Positions 43,301 through 56,100 of a stretch of 64,000 nucleotides of DNA are shown here, one piece after another (the stretch's first letter is position 1; every line of letters begins with the position of its first letter). Below the pieces are notes generated by a model, which saw nothing but the letters and a program-made list of their open reading frames with translations, had not been told where the DNA came from and made no database searches. The DNA lies in contig CAMPET010000026.1 in the NCBI GenBank assembly GCA_946803715.1, positions 437,401 through 501,400 on the forward strand. The letters are read 5' to 3'. Position numbers and translations under genes: made by a program. The stretch comes from Beroe ovata. Taxonomy: Eukaryota; Ctenophora; Nuda; Beroida; Beroidae.

Positions 43301-43533
43301 CTTGAACTGAAACGTTGTCGAGATCAGACACAAAGTCCACAATTTCAAAATCTATCCTGCCAGATCCATCCGCTTCCTATTCCAGCCTTAACCTATCTAA
43401 CCTTGTCCTCAGATCCGGGGTTTTTATCGGGATGGTACTTGAGGGCAAGTTTCCTGTAACTCTTCTTGATCTCAGCCTGAGTTGAGGCGGGTGTCACGCC
43501 CAAGATATCATACAGCTTTGTTTCTTTGACCAT
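40302..43533 (-). CDS. DNAJA1: DnaJ/Hsp40 type I co-chaperone, DNAJA1-like
   Basis: The J domain spans exons 43533-43402 and about 43310-43214 ([41 protein letters not shown]). A Gly-rich linker with [10 protein letters not shown] follows, then four zinc-finger CxxC motifs (CNKC, CGGC, CSDC, CRQC) and the client-binding region ([65 protein letters not shown]). An apparent stop after SSSHQ lies behind a GTAGGT donor. A last exon at 40373-40302 adds [19 protein letters not shown] and ends CQTQ, a CaaX farnesylation box like the CQTS of vertebrate DNAJA1. The protein stimulates Hsp70 ATPase on cytosolic and membrane-bound clients. Confidence 0.94.
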
Positions 43534-44018
43534 TGCGAGAGATGTAGCCTATGAAACATGTGAAGAAGTGGGTTATCTGGGAACGATCCGGAAAAATAAA
43601 TCACTGAAATCATGAGTTTTCAGTCGAAAATTTGGTGAATCTTTGCTATGTCTAAACATATATAGATGAAAGGGATTGATTGGACTATACGGGATAAAGT
43701 TGGCCCACGTTTTTTATGAGTATAGTGTAAAACTGGTTGTGATATATAATAGGAATACTCACATAAACAATTTTAACTTAAATCAACATCAAATAATACC
43801 GAAAGTCTAAAAATAAAATTCCAATAGACAATTCTCACAGAGAACCGTCGTACACACCTCGGACGGTTATAAATTTCAAACATTTGTGAAAATTATTTTA
43901 TTATTAGCTCTCATAGTAGTAACAAACAAAAAGTGTTGTCAGTTTATTAAAATGAAATCATCATACACCTTTACAGAAGAAGTATAAAATGAGCAATAAT
44001 TGACATCTCTATTCTATC

Positions 44019-45782
44019 TCATTCATCCAAGTTGTTCTCCTCCAGAAACCTGTACTCAAACTTGAAATCCTCCTTGGTTCTCTGCTGCCAGAGATCGATG
44101 TCAAAGTACACGTACGTTCCAGTTTCATGAGAGTCAACAATCTCCTTTGGTTCTTCATACCTTTGGAACCACATTTTGATCTTCTTATGAAACCTCCAAT
44201 GTTGCTCTTTCAGTGCCTTGGCAGCGTAATACTGCGCTCTGGTGCCTTCATAGAAATAGAATATGAAGAACAGGGTATCTGGCACAAGGTTCTTGAAGTA
44301 CTCAAACGAGTCGAAGTTGTGTTTTGGATCATAACTGTGGTAGTGGTGTGGAGGTATCTGAGCTGGAAAGTTTGGAAATGAGTTGACCAAATTCAACGAC
44401 CGCACTCTATTTGAATCACTTGGGAGTGGCAGATTTAGGGTTGCAGCCTCCAACATTTCCAGCTGAATAGCTCGCTCTTGAGTCAGAGGTATAGGACCCA
44501 GTGGGCAGACACCAAGAATGGGATCTAACACAAATGCTTCCTGCATGCCTGATTCATCCTCAGTTGATGCAGGTGGCTGCGGACTCTCTTGTGCGAGGTT
44601 TGTACTGGGGAGTGATGAGGGTGGTATAGGAGGAGATTTGATTGATTCAGAGGGACAAGTGATGTGATGGTTTGTGTACAAAGAACTTGTCGTTGATGAT
44701 GGTGTCTGTGCAGCTGGAAAAGCTGGAGGAGATATAAGATTGGTAGGAGACACAGTCTTTGGTAAAGGTGCTTTTGGATGAGTGGGTGCTTGACAGGTGC
44801 TAACAATGCTAATTGGTGGTGATGTAGCAGTAGGTGCCGTGGTACTGGGTGTTGGATTTCTTGAGCGAGGAGTTGGTGGTGGTTGTGAGGGAACAGGTTT
44901 AGGTTTCGATGTTGCTTTTGGTGAAGGACTGGTGGGTGGAACTTCATTGCAGATGTCGTTTGTTGGATGAGACTCATGTGAAACATGTGACAAGCTATCG
45001 TCCATGTTGCTCATGCTGTCTTCATCTTCGTCATCTGATTGGTGAGCAACTGATCTGTTGTCTACAAGAGAGCTATTCAGGATGTCTGGATCAACGATGT
45101 CACTGTAAAGGTATTCATTGTCGACATAATCAGGCTCCTTATAATCTGTGAGATAAAAGTCAACCTCTTCTCTGATGTTCTTTACTTCTTCTATATCTAT
45201 ATTATCATTATCCAACATTCTCAAAAGGGCTTCAAGGTGCATTGTATGCCACCTATGCTTTGTTATGAAGGCATGAAATTCATCTAACTTATCTTGCTGT
45301 TTGTCTTTACTTTTCCCTTTCTTATTGGAAGACTGAATTAATTCCACATCTGCTTCAAGCTTATCAATTTCTATATTCAAAGATTCTATTGTTCTATTCA
45401 ACCAATCTCTTAATTCACACTTCTCTTTTTCTGCAGGATCAATTTTAGCTGGCAGTCCAAGAGCTTCCTTTGAATATGCTTTTGTTTTTGAGTCTCTTTC
45501 CACAACCTTAAATGTTTCCATTTGTGTCTCAATGAGTTTTCTATCTTCCATCAATGGCCTTTTATCTTTGACTTCATTTGAAGCACACCATGTCTTTATT
45601 TGATCTCGCAATCTTTGCAATTTCTTGATTTCCTTCTTGAGATCTTGCTCATACTTTTCTTTTTGATTTGGATTGCAAGCTTGTTGTAACTTCTTCCAGG
45701 TTTCTTTGAAGGAGTCGACTCCTTCCGCAACTTTCTTGTGACACCTGTCAATATCACCAAGAAGTTTTCTCTTATCAGCCAT
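44019..45782 (-). CDS. CNOT3: CCR4-NOT complex subunit 3
   Basis: One uninterrupted frame of 587 residues, shorter than the human protein mainly in the linker. The N-terminal Not3 coiled-coil domain covers about residues 1-235 ([68 protein letters not shown]). A Ser/Pro/Thr-rich linker spans about 240-470. The C-terminal NOT box follows (PDTLFFIFYFYEGTRAQYYA, WFQRYEEPKEI, TGTYVYFDIDLWQQR, FEYRFLEENNLDE). CNOT3 joins CNOT1 and CNOT2 in the deadenylase complex that shortens mRNA poly(A) tails. The absence of introns is unusual beside intron-rich neighbours. A truncated second copy of the 5' end lies at 48528-48718. Confidence 0.97.
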   Translation of the reverse strand: MADKRKLLGDIDRCHKKVAEGVDSFKETWKKLQQACNPNQKEKYEQDLKKEIKKLQRLRDQIKTWCASNEVKDKRPLMEDRKLIETQMETFKVVERDSKTKAYSKEALGLPAKIDPAEKEKCELRDWLNRTIESLNIEIDKLEADVELIQSSNKKGKSKDKQQDKLDEFHAFITKHRWHTMHLEALLRMLDNDNIDIEEVKNIREEVDFYLTDYKEPDYVDNEYLYSDIVDPDILNSSLVDNRSVAHQSDDEDEDSMSNMDDSLSHVSHESHPTNDICNEVPPTSPSPKATSKPKPVPSQPPPTPRSRNPTPSTTAPTATSPPISIVSTCQAPTHPKAPLPKTVSPTNLISPPAFPAAQTPSSTTSSLYTNHHITCPSESIKSPPIPPSSLPSTNLAQESPQPPASTEDESGMQEAFVLDPILGVCPLGPIPLTQERAIQLEMLEAATLNLPLPSDSNRVRSLNLVNSFPNFPAQIPPHHYHSYDPKHNFDSFEYFKNLVPDTLFFIFYFYEGTRAQYYAAKALKEQHWRFHKKIKMWFQRYEEPKEIVDSHETGTYVYFDIDLWQQRTKEDFKFEYRFLEENNLDE

Positions 45783-47624
45783 GAGTTTCTGCTTATTACA
45801 TCAGACCTGAAATTCAGGGAATTAAAATCCTTGAATTCATTTCAGGCAATGAAATTCTCACGTTTATGTTTAATACAAGATTTGAATGCTAGCCTGAGTA
45901 TAAATTATCACTTGTATACTTGTATAAAAGGTTTATTTATCCCTTGATTTCATTAATTCCAGGGGCAAATATTAGAACAAAGAAATAAGTGTTAAACAAA
46001 AAAACCATCTAAATTCTAAGAGGATGAACCAATACAAAAAACCTGGTACTCCTTTGTGAAAAACTTTGGAAGGCATAAGGTGTCAACTGAATTGCACAAC
46101 CTCTCTTAGACGAAATCCTCTATACATGGTGAAGAGCCACACCTCTCCCGAGGTGACACTGTTTCAAGCTGAATTTTGAAGAACTAGACTTTTCTGGTCC
46201 ATATGGCCAGGGAATATTATTTCCCTGAATTTTGCCATATCTTCTGCTGCTTTCAGTCAGCCAGATTTCCTTCCTTATCTGTTACTCATTGCTGTCTCTC
46301 CCCTACTATAGCATTTTCCTCCTTAATCTTATTCACCCCATCCTTCTGCTGCTTGCAGGTTTCCTATCAAACTTTCCCTGAATGAACTTTCACCCTTCTA
46401 TTCAATTTTATCCCACCTTATAAACTCAATAACAACAACAAAAGAACAACCCGACCCATGACAACATACCTTTAATAACTATTGCTCCATCCTTATTAAC
46501 CTCCCAATAATTGACCAGAATTGTCATAAATTACAAAGCACCTTATGAAAGCAGCACCCTATTGGCATCTTGTCATTACCGGTACCAAAGAAACATAGTC
46601 ACAAATATGTGGCTATATCATATTATGTGACTATATTATGTACAGCCTCCAAAAATTGTAATACAAATCACTAATTGACAGATAAGATAATATGGGTATC
46701 CTTATCTCATTTTTACCGAGTCAACCTACAAAAACTGCTGTCAAAGTATAACCACCATCCATATTATACATGTCAGTTTGTACAGAAATTCAAAATGACA
46801 CAGAAAGTAATATGTCCCCGGCAATCATCCTGGAGCTGGGTTTCGCCTAGTGAGCCCTCTAAAAGCCAGACCAGTCTCCTTTGGGTCCAGCTAGACGAAG
46901 GAAGATGATACATAATAGGGGATATAGCCATCTTCAGCTGATCATCAACACAATAGCCAGGCAAGCTTGACTTGACTAGATGTCTGTTTGAAGCCTCAGG
47001 GGTTGTCAGTTGGCTGTGCCTGCAGGGACCAGCCACTACTGGCTGATTTCAGCTCAGCATGACTACCACCTGGCCTGGTTGATAGTGACTATCACTAATG
47101 CTCATCACCAAGATCAGAACAATGTATTAGGAATTCCTTAATTGCTCAAATATTTGATGAATAAATAGGTATAGTAATGAAAATTACTAAATCGAAGTTA
47201 AGATAGATAAAAAGGTACCCTAATTCCTAAGTATCGTCTCATGTCTTGAGTGAATTGAGGGCAGAGCACTGAAAGAGATTATTGGCCATTAATATTAACT
47301 CATTAGAAAAAGGCTGAGCACACATTGTGCACCCCATTTTCACTGCACTGTGGCAGATTAGGTTAGGCAACATGGGAACAACAATGGTAATAGGCAAGCT
47401 ATCACAAAACAGGTTTTGATTTTGTCTCTGTTTTATATACAATTGCAAAATTGTTGGTAGACTGTCGGCACAGCACATGCACACAACCCAGATTCCTGAT
47501 TCCACCCTTGCCAGGAATGGAATACCACAAGCAAGGGTAGAAAATGTTGTTACCCATTGATGAAAGCATGTGATATATAGTTGTAATTTGTCGGGTTTTT
47601 AGGCCCTTTAATATGCATAAGGAT

Positions 47625-47885
47625 TTTTCCTTGTCTGACAGTGGACAGGTCTGTTGTCCCTATCGTCTGCATCGGCGCCCGCGCAACCTTCATGAAGGCG
47701 CGCACGACAGATCATCGGGTCATGTCACTTGTCAGATGAACATATTACAACATACTTACCGGATGCAGATGTCATGTTATCTTCCAGTGTCCACTGTTTC
47801 TTGCGCGCGCGGCGCAGTTGCAGTACCTTGCTCATCGAAGGCCTGTTCCGATGGAAGCGCGCGCGCGATCAGAAACAGTGGAGAG
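47625..47885. mobile_element. GC-rich foldback-derived segment, copy 1
   Basis: GCGCGC-rich sequence with TTCATGAAGGCGCGC and TTGTCAGATGAACATA, matching 51115-51480 with several small indels. Related in composition to the family-B elements. Confidence 0.5.
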
Positions 47886-48527
47886 TACGGTGTTCCTGAA
47901 GGTCCCTTATTCAGTACACATTATATACTATTCATAGCTGCTTATAAGGGACCTTCTCGTACAAATCGGTGTTCTGCAAGGCCCCATGTCGCGCGCAACG
48001 CGCGGATTACTTCCTCAAGAATGAAAATATTTGGCGATCGCGCCTTCCTGCATAACANNNNNNNNNNNNNNNNNNNNNNNNNNNNNNNNNNNNNNNNNNN
48101 NNNNNNNNNNNNNNNNNNNNNNNNNNNNNNNNNNNNNNNNNNNNNNNNNNNNNNNNNNNNNNNNNNNNNNNNNNNNNNNNNNNNNNNNNNNNNNNNNNNN
48201 NNNNNNNNNNNNNNNNNNNNNNNNNNNNNNNNNNNNNNNNNNNNNNNNNNNNNNNNNNNNNNNNNNNNNNNNNNNNNNNNNNNNNNNNNNNNNNNNNNNN
48301 NNNNNNNNNNNNNNNNNNNNNNNNNNNNNNNNNNNNNNNNNNNNNNNNNNNNNNNNNNNNNNNNNNNNNNNNNNNNNNNNNNNNNNNNNNNNNNNNNNNN
48401 NNNNNNNNNNNNNNNNNNNNNNNNNNNNNNNNNNNNNNNNNNNNNNNNNNNNNNNNNNNNNNNNNNNNNNNNNNNNNNNNNNNNNNNNNNNNNNNNNNNN
48501 NNNNNNNNNNNNNNNNNNNNNNNNNNN

Positions 48528-48718
48528 GTCTTTATTTGATCTCGCAATCTTTGCAATTTCTTGATTTCCTTCTTGAGATCTTGCTCATACTTTTCTTTTT
48601 GATTTGGATTGCAAGCTTGTTGTAACTTCTTCCAGGTTTCTTTGAAGGAGTCGACTCCTTCCGCAACTTTCTTGTGACACCTGTCAATATCACCAAGAAG
48701 TTTTCTCTTATCAGCCAT
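48528..48718 (-). pseudogene. CNOT3: CNOT3 N-terminal fragment (probable allelic copy)
   Basis: Encodes the first 63 residues of CNOT3 (start [20 protein letters not shown]) with no visible difference from the full gene, and is then cut by the gap at 48527. Not a decayed gene by sequence; I list it as a fragment because it is truncated by missing data and is probably the second allele. Confidence 0.8.
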
Positions 48719-50374
48719 GAGTTTCTGCTTATTACATCAGACCTGAAATTCAGGGAATTAAAATCCTTGAATTCATTTCAGGCAATGAAATTCTCACGTT
48801 TATGTTTAATACAAGATTTGAATGCTAGCCTGAGTATAAATTATCACTTGTATACTTGTATAAAAGGTTTATTTATCCCTTGATTTCATTAATTCCAGGG
48901 GCAAATATTAGAACAAAGAAATAAGTGTTAAACAAAAAAACCATCTAAATTCTAAGAGGATGAACCAATACAAAAAACCTGGTACTCCTTTGTGAAAAAC
49001 TTTGGAAGGCATTAGGTGTCAACTGAATTGCACAACCTCTCTTAGACGAAATCCTCTATACATGGTGAAGAGCCACACCTCTCCCGAGGTGACACTGTTT
49101 CAAGCTGAATTTTTAAGAACTAGACTTTTCTGGTCGATATAGATGGGCCAGGGAATATTATTTTCCTGAATTTTGCCATATCTTCTGCTGCTTGCAGTCA
49201 GCCAGATTTCCTTCCTTATCTGTTACTCATTGCTGTCTCTCCCCTATTATAGCATTTTCCTCCTTAATCTTATTCACCCCATCCTTCTGCTGCTTGCAGG
49301 TTTCCTATCAAACTTTCCCTGAATGAACTTTCACCCTTCTATTCAATTTTATCCCACCTTATAAACTCAATAACAACAACAAAAGAACAACCCGACCCAT
49401 GACAACATACCTTTAATAACTATTGCTCCATCCTTATTAACCTCCCAATAATTGACCAGAATTGTCATAAATTACAAAGCACCTTATGAAAGCAGCACCC
49501 TATTGGCATCTTGTCATTACCGGTACCAAAGAAACATAGTCACAAATATGTGGCTATATCATATTATGTGACTATATTATGTACAGCCTCCAAAAATTGT
49601 AATACAAATCACTAATTGACAGATAAGATAATATGGGTATCCTTATCTCATTTTTACCGAGTCAACCTACAAAAACTGCTGTCAAAGTATAACCACCATC
49701 CATATTATACATGTCAGTTTGTACAGAAATTCAAAATGACACAGAAAGTAATATGTCCCCGGCAATCATCCTGGAGCTGGGTTTCGCCTAGTGAGCCCTC
49801 TAAAAGCCAGACCAGTCTCCTTTGGGTCCAGCTAGACGAAGGAAGATGATACATAATAGGGGATATAGCCATCTTCAGCTGATCATCAACACAATAGCCA
49901 GGCAAGCTTGACTTGACTAGATGTCTGTTTGAAGCCTCAGGGGTTGTCAGTTGGCTGTGCCTGCAGGGACCAGCCACTACTGGCTGATTTCAGCTCAGCA
50001 TGACTACCACCTGGCCTGGTTGATAGTGACTATCACTAATGCTCATCACCAAGATCAGAACAATGTATTAGGAATTCCTTAAGTGCTCAATACAAATATT
50101 TGATGAATACAAATATTTGATGAATAAATAGGTATAGTAATGAAAATTACTAAATCAAAGTTAAGACAGATAAAAAGGTACCCTAATTCCTAAGTATGGT
50201 CTCATGTCTTGAGTGAATTGAGGGCAGAGCACTGAAAGAGATTATTGGCCATTAATATTAAAGGCTGAGCACACATTGGGCACCCCATTTTCACTGCACT
50301 GTGGCAGATTAGGTTAGGCAACATGGGAACAACAATGGTAATAGGCAAGCTATCACAAAACAGGTTTCTGATTT

Positions 50375-50639
50375 CGCTAGCGCTATTCTGCCTCGTTTGA
50401 ATCTGCCCACTATCCATCTTTAGGTAAAATTGCAATTGCTCATATATTTTCTGCTAGTTTTTCTTTAAATTGTTTTTCCTACAAGTCTATGTAAATCAAT
50501 TGTATTTTTAGTGAGACGGTTAGGGTTAGGGTTAGGGTTAGGGTTAGGTTAGGGTTAGGGTTAGGTTAGCATAAAAGCTGGCAGGCTCGTTGCAAGTACC
50601 GTCGTGCGCGGATTCAAACGAGGCAGAATAGCACGAGCC
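50375..50639. mobile_element. 265-bp inverted-repeat element with internal TTAGGG array
   Basis: Terminal inverted repeats of about 28 bp share GCTATTCTGCCTCGTTTGAA and its complement. Flanked by the 9-bp repeat TTCTGATTT. The other copy of the locus (near 47400) lacks it. Inside, 50519-50568 is an array of GGTTAGGG/GGTTAGG units. Confidence 0.85.
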
Positions 50640-51039
50640 TTCTGATTTTGTCTCAGTTTTATACCGAATTCTTTTTCTGCTTGAAATATTAATCAAGGGA
50701 TTTTGGATAAAGACATACAGTATCCCCTCAGTTTGCAAAATTGTTGGTAGACTGTCCGCACAGCACATGCACACAACCCAGATTCCTGATTCCACCCTTG
50801 CCAGGAATGGAATACCGCAAGCAAGGGTAGAAAATGGTATTACCCATTGATGAAAGCATGTGATAGATATATAGTTGTAATTTGTCGTTAATGTGCACCG
50901 ATAACATTGACGATAACCATGCAAATGGCGGGATTTTATTTCTGTTTTTATTCTCTGGCAAGTTTTTATTCATGTTTATCTATGATGAAATATTATGATG
51001 CCATGATGGGCAAATAATTCAAATTGAAATTGCGTTGGT

Positions 51040-51480
51040 CAGATAATAATTGAAATTGCGCTTATCAGCATTTTATCTGACCTTGGCCTTTGGTTTTCGT
51101 GCGCCTTAATCTGCATAAGGATTTTTCCTTGTCTGTTGTCTCTATCGTCTGCATTGGCGCCGCGCCTGCGCCGCGCAATTGCAACCTTCAGATCATGAAG
51201 GCGCGCACGACAGATCATCAGGTCATGTGACTTGTCAGATGAATATACTACAACATACCTACCGGAAGTTATCTGTCCACTGTTTCTTGCGCGCGCAGTT
51301 GCAGTACCTTGATCATCAAAGGCTGTTCCCGCGCTGCGTGACCCAAATACTCCGCGCGCGCTGCGCGTCTCCTTTCTACGACTTTTCAGTTCACTGAGTA
51401 GAACAGGGGCGCGCAACGTGTGCACATCAAAGGCCTGTTCCGGCTTCCGATGGAGGCGCGCGCGATCAGAAACAGTGGAG
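51040..51480. mobile_element. GC-rich foldback-derived segment, copy 2
   Basis: Counterpart of 47625-47885, longer and including AGCATTTTATCTGACC, CGTGACCCAAATACTCCGCG and ACACGCGCAACGTGTGCACA-like modules also seen at 39430-39700. Its 154-codon minus frame is not a recognised protein. Confidence 0.5.
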
Positions 51481-51941
51481 AGATGACACAGACAATATGA
51501 CATCCGGCAGCGCGACGGTATATGCAGTACTGCAGTAGGGAGAATTGGAGAAATAACTTAATAACACATATGCAAGTCAAATTTAGAAAGAAACAGTGCA
51601 GTTACATGTTGATTTGCAATTACATGGCACATGGCATTGGCGATGGCATGGCGGTACTATACAGATACTGATCATATTCATAAGATTGAAATTAAATAGC
51701 AACAGTACCATGAACACCTTAATTATTTATTCCAATCCCATGATCAAGTCAACAGTCAAGCACCTCATATCATTCGGCTTGAAGTTGGAACTGAAAACAT
51801 GGTCATAACATCTTACTCTTAGTTGAACCCGGTTGCTTATGTTGAGCGCTTGCAGTTTTAGTCGGGCCATTACGATTTTGATTGTCTCTATATCATTATC
51901 AGTATTTTCACTTCATCTTCTCAACAGACATCCTATTGCAA

Positions 51942-52474
51942 TCAACGTCTCCTCAGTCTGCAGATCAGGCAGCTCCAAGCAAAGACGCACAGAAAACCCC
52001 CAATCAGGATCAAAGCCAGCATGTTGGGCCACCACACAGAGTCCTGTAGTCATGGATACCCTCGTTAGATGACGCGATGAAAAGGTGATATCAGTGATGT
52101 ACGAGGGGGGGGGGAGAAGGGGTAGATTACCTGAATAGCGAAGTATCTCAATACGTCCTCTCCAGTATGAAAAGAGCAGTCACTGACAATGCTTTCGCTG
52201 CATGCTGAAACAATGGCATATAATAGTAAAATGCCATATTAAATTTAATAGTTACATCATTAGTCTTATGAATTTTTAGTTTGCCTTGGCATCTGCCATC
52301 CGCAACAAAAGATCAACGTTTACGTATGTGCAGGGTCAAGCTGCACTCACTGATGTTTTGCAGACCGCTGAATTCGTTGACCATGAGCATGTTAAATCCG
52401 TATCTAAACCACGACATATACTTCACCGGCTCGAAATACACCGGCGTTGATCTGAGAAAGGGGGGGGGGGGTTG
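51942..52474 (-). pseudogene. ABCG C-terminal exons, second (probably allelic) copy
   Basis: Carries the same three terminal exons as the full gene: [20 protein letters not shown], then [20 protein letters not shown], then [17 protein letters not shown] ending RLRRR. Frames are intact; the copy is simply cut at the N. A few residues differ from the full gene (SESI for SEVI; CVFAWS for CLFAWS). Confidence 0.75.
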
Positions 52475-52604
52475 NTATATTTTTGCTAAGGGACCTTGAG
52501 GAACACCGTAGGAGAGATGACAATATGACATCCGGCAGCGCGACGGTATGCACTATGCAGTACTGCAACTGCAGTAGGGAGAAATTACTTAATAACACAT
52601 ATGC

Positions 52605-52701
52605 TTGTAGGATTTCACCCTACCCTTGCTGGCGGATTTTATCCCTGGCGTCGGGGCGGATTGAAAATCGCGCGCACCGACGGTAGGGTAAAATCCTACA
52701 A
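52605..52701. mobile_element. Inverted-repeat MITE, family A, copy 3
   Basis: 97 bp, TTGTAGGATTTCACCCTACC to its complement, flanked by the perfect 9-bp repeat CACATATGC. The allelic segment at about 51567-51576 has a single ACACATATGC without the element, a clean empty site. Confidence 0.92.
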
Positions 52702-53109
52702 CACATATGCAACTGCAAGTCAAATTTAGAAAGAAACAGTGCAGTTACATTTTGATTTGCAATTACATGGCACATGGCATTGGCAATGGCATGGCGGTAC
52801 TATACAGATACTGATCATATTCATAAGATTGAAATTAAATTTAAGATAGCAATATAACAGTACCATGAACACCTTAAAGTTAATTATTTATTCCAATCCC
52901 ATGATCAAGTCAACAGTCAAGCACCTCATATCATTCGACTTGAAGTTGGAACTGAAAACATGGTCATAACATCTTACTCTTAGTTGAACTCCGGTGCTTA
53001 TGTTGAGTGACGAGTGTTTGCAGTTTTAGTTTGGCCATTACGATTATAATTGTCTCTATATCATTATCAGTATTTTCACTTCATCTTCTCAACAGAATTT
53101 CTATTGCAA

Positions 53110-56100
53110 TCAACGTCTCCTCAGTCTGCAGATCAGACAGCTCCAAGCAAAGAGGCACAGGAAACCCCCAATCAGGATCAGAGCCAGCATGTTGGGCCAC
53201 CACACAGAGTCCTGTAGTCATGGATACCCTCGTTAGATGACGCGATGAAAAGGTGATCTCAGTGATGTACGAGGGGGGAGAAGGGGTAGATTACCTGAAA
53301 GTGAATAGCGAAGTATCTCAATACGTCCTCTCCAGTATGAAAAGAGCAGTCGCTGACAATGACTTCGCTGCATGCTGAAACAATGCCATATAATAGTTAA
53401 ATGCCATATCAAATTTAATAGCTACATCATTAGTCTTATAGTTGAATTTTTAGTTTGACTTGACATCTGCCATCCGCAACAAAACATTAACGTATGTGCA
53501 GGGTCACACTGCACTCACTGATGTTTTGCAGACCGCTGAATTCGTTGACCATGAGCATGTCAAATCCGTATCTAAACCAAGACATATACTTCACTGGCTC
53601 AAAATATACCGGCGTTGATCTGAAAAAGGGGGGAGGGTTGCATGAACTTGTTGCGATAATGACTTGAAAAGGGAAAACAATGATCGAGTACTATACTAAG
53701 AAATAAACTCACTGTTCATTCTGGTAAAGTCCACCAAAGAGGAAGAGAGGCATGATGATTGGTGCTGTGAGGGCACCAGCGATAGCTGCATCGCCTGTCC
53801 ATGTTGAGAGAAACCAGCCGAGACCGGTACCACACCAGGAGATACCAGCTATACCGATAACCGCGGTCAGGAATGCCAGGAACTCACACTTAAACCCTGG
53901 GGAGTGGGAATGATATTATCCTGGGTTATATCACTATTCATTCTATAGCACAGTGAAATGCAAGTCGAGAATAGACAGATTCTCTGCTTATTCTCTGTAA
54001 GACAGCGAAACACACACACACACACACGTCACAGACACACACAGACACACACACGTCTCACACACACGTCTCACACACACGCACACACACACGCGCATAT
54101 ACACACACACGCACCTATCATGAAGTAGCAAATTGCCATGGTGATTAGCGATAGTCCGAAGAGATACGGTATCTCAGCGAGTATCTTGGACAGGAAATAG
54201 GGGAGTGTGGTGTACATGCCATTCTGATACTCCCTCCTGACGATATGTAGCTCACCCGGGATTGACTGAATAGTGGGAATCTACTTAAGTGGGAATAGTG
54301 GGAATAGTGGGAATAGTGGCCAGTGGGAATTGACTGAAGTGGGAATAGTGGAAATTGACTGAAGTGGGAATAGTGGGGATTGACTGAATAGTGGGAATAG
54401 TGGGGATTGANNATAGTGGGAATTGACTGAAGTGGGAATAGTGGGAATAGTGGGGATTGACTGGATAGTGGGAATAGTGGGAATTTACTGAAGTGGGAAT
54501 AGTGGGAATTGACTGAGGTGGGAATAATTAGTGCACGTCTCCCGTGATGTCACGACTAGTGGACACCTAATTAGTGACCGTGGGCACCTAATGAGTGACC
54601 GTTCTTGATGATCTCACCATGGTTTGAATAACAATGTTCCCGAAGGTAAAGTAGACAATGAGGTTAAACAGAGCACCAGACTTGTTCTGAGCCACATGTT
54701 GGTCATTACGAGTGTTGAGATAAGCTAGTCCCATGAGTAAACCAACTATCTGCGGGAACATTATATCAGAGTTGGTATTGTTGGTACTTGGGTAGGTTTT
54801 TAGGATGAAAATCGTCGAAAATGATCAGATAATTTTCTCCGAAATGAAACTATCCTACTCACAATGGATTGCATAATCCGAGATCTGATGTAAGAAGGAT
54901 TCCTGACAACATTCTTAATACTTCTCTTCAGATTCTCAATGACTTGCCTTCCAACAGTGGATCCAGTTGGTTTCCTGCACAGACATTAGTGGTGTAACAA
55001 TCGAAAAAAAATGTTCAAAAAGAATTCAACCTATGCAAATTTAATTGAGGATGGATCCATCGGAAAATGGATAGGAGTTGGATTTGCGAAAAAGTTGCGT
55101 GCATTTATTTTTCAAAGCCAAATTGAAATCATAGTGAAAATGAAATCATAGTGAAGTTGAAATCATAGTGTTACCTGAATTCCACTTCTGGCACATCTTC
55201 AGACGCGATGTCCAGCTGTTTCCTCATGGCAGTGTATGTTTCCGATTCCTTGTATAGTTTTATCAGATGCTGTGATATATGACGTGTTTATAACCAAATA
55301 CAGGGCAGTTGAAACAGCCAAGAGTCGAAACTGTCAATAAAGCAAGAAAAAACGATAAACTTTGTGGGAGTTGTGACTTCAGATGAATCTAGCTTGACGA
55401 AACAAATTTAAAAACAACTGCATTGCAGAAAAAGTGGACAACCCCCTACTATAGCACTACCTGTGCACGTTCCCGGCACGAGTCCTCTAGCCCGGGTCGT
55501 ATCGCGAGAGTGAATATATAGTGGTCGGCGGGGTTGTAGTTGGGGTTGCACGGGTAACCCGCCCTCTCAAAGTGCTGTAGTACGGAGTGCGTGTCGCCTA
55601 GATACGCTATCTCTCCCTCTGAAACCAAGCAAACCCTGAGAGGCGTGAGAAAATCACTGGCCTGTGTTTAGTGTTTACTAGTTTAGTTGAGCCAAACTCT
55701 ATTATAGAGTTTAAAATTCAAGCTGAAAGGTCAGTAACTTTGCTCATTAAGCAGATAGCTAAACCTGTCGAATAGGGAAAACACCTCAGAAGCTGGCTGA
55801 TGGATGGTACACAGAACAGTACGATTAGCCTTCGCCAGTTTGCTGATTACAGAAACAACGTTTTCTGAAGATGGATTATTTGGTCAATGTTAGAGTGTAC
55901 ATTAGTCAATGTACACTGTGTGAAGCCTTATGTACAATGATAACGTACAATTCGTGTACAAAGTACACAGAATTTGTTGTACGGATCGTGTATAATACCT
56001 GCCATGAAGGAGTCTAGTCCAGAAGTTGGCTCATCAATGAAGAGTAGTGGGGGATCCATGAGCAGCTCTGTGGCAACAGACAGCCTCTTCCTCTCACCCC

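Larger units (their letters stand above)
45593..51482. repeat. Unmerged duplicate of CNOT3 5' end and upstream DNA around gap 48058-48527
   Basis: 45593-47885 and 48528-51482 align nearly base for base. The second copy starts directly after the 470-base gap. Differences include small indels and the 265-bp insertion at 50375-50639 present only in the second. Likely two haplotypes. Apart from CNOT3 itself I see no gene in either copy. Confidence 0.85.
51484..53632. repeat. Unmerged duplicate of ABCG 3' exons around N at 52475
   Basis: 51484-52465 and 52516-53632 align with scattered substitutions and small indels. The first copy ends in a G homopolymer beside the N. The second carries a family-A insertion absent from the first. 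Confidence 0.85.

Noticed and set aside
47480-47545. Possible further family-A element (ACCCTTGC...GCAAGGGTAG), also at about 50785-50835
   Set aside because: Some core similarity but the 20-bp termini and target duplication are missing.
47942-48718. 258-codon minus frame joining CNOT3 N-terminus to downstream sequence
   Set aside because: It crosses the 470-base gap; only 48528-48718 is real CNOT3 sequence.
51039-51503. 154-codon minus frame
   Set aside because: Same GC-rich repeat class; the allelic segment at 47625-47885 does not preserve it.
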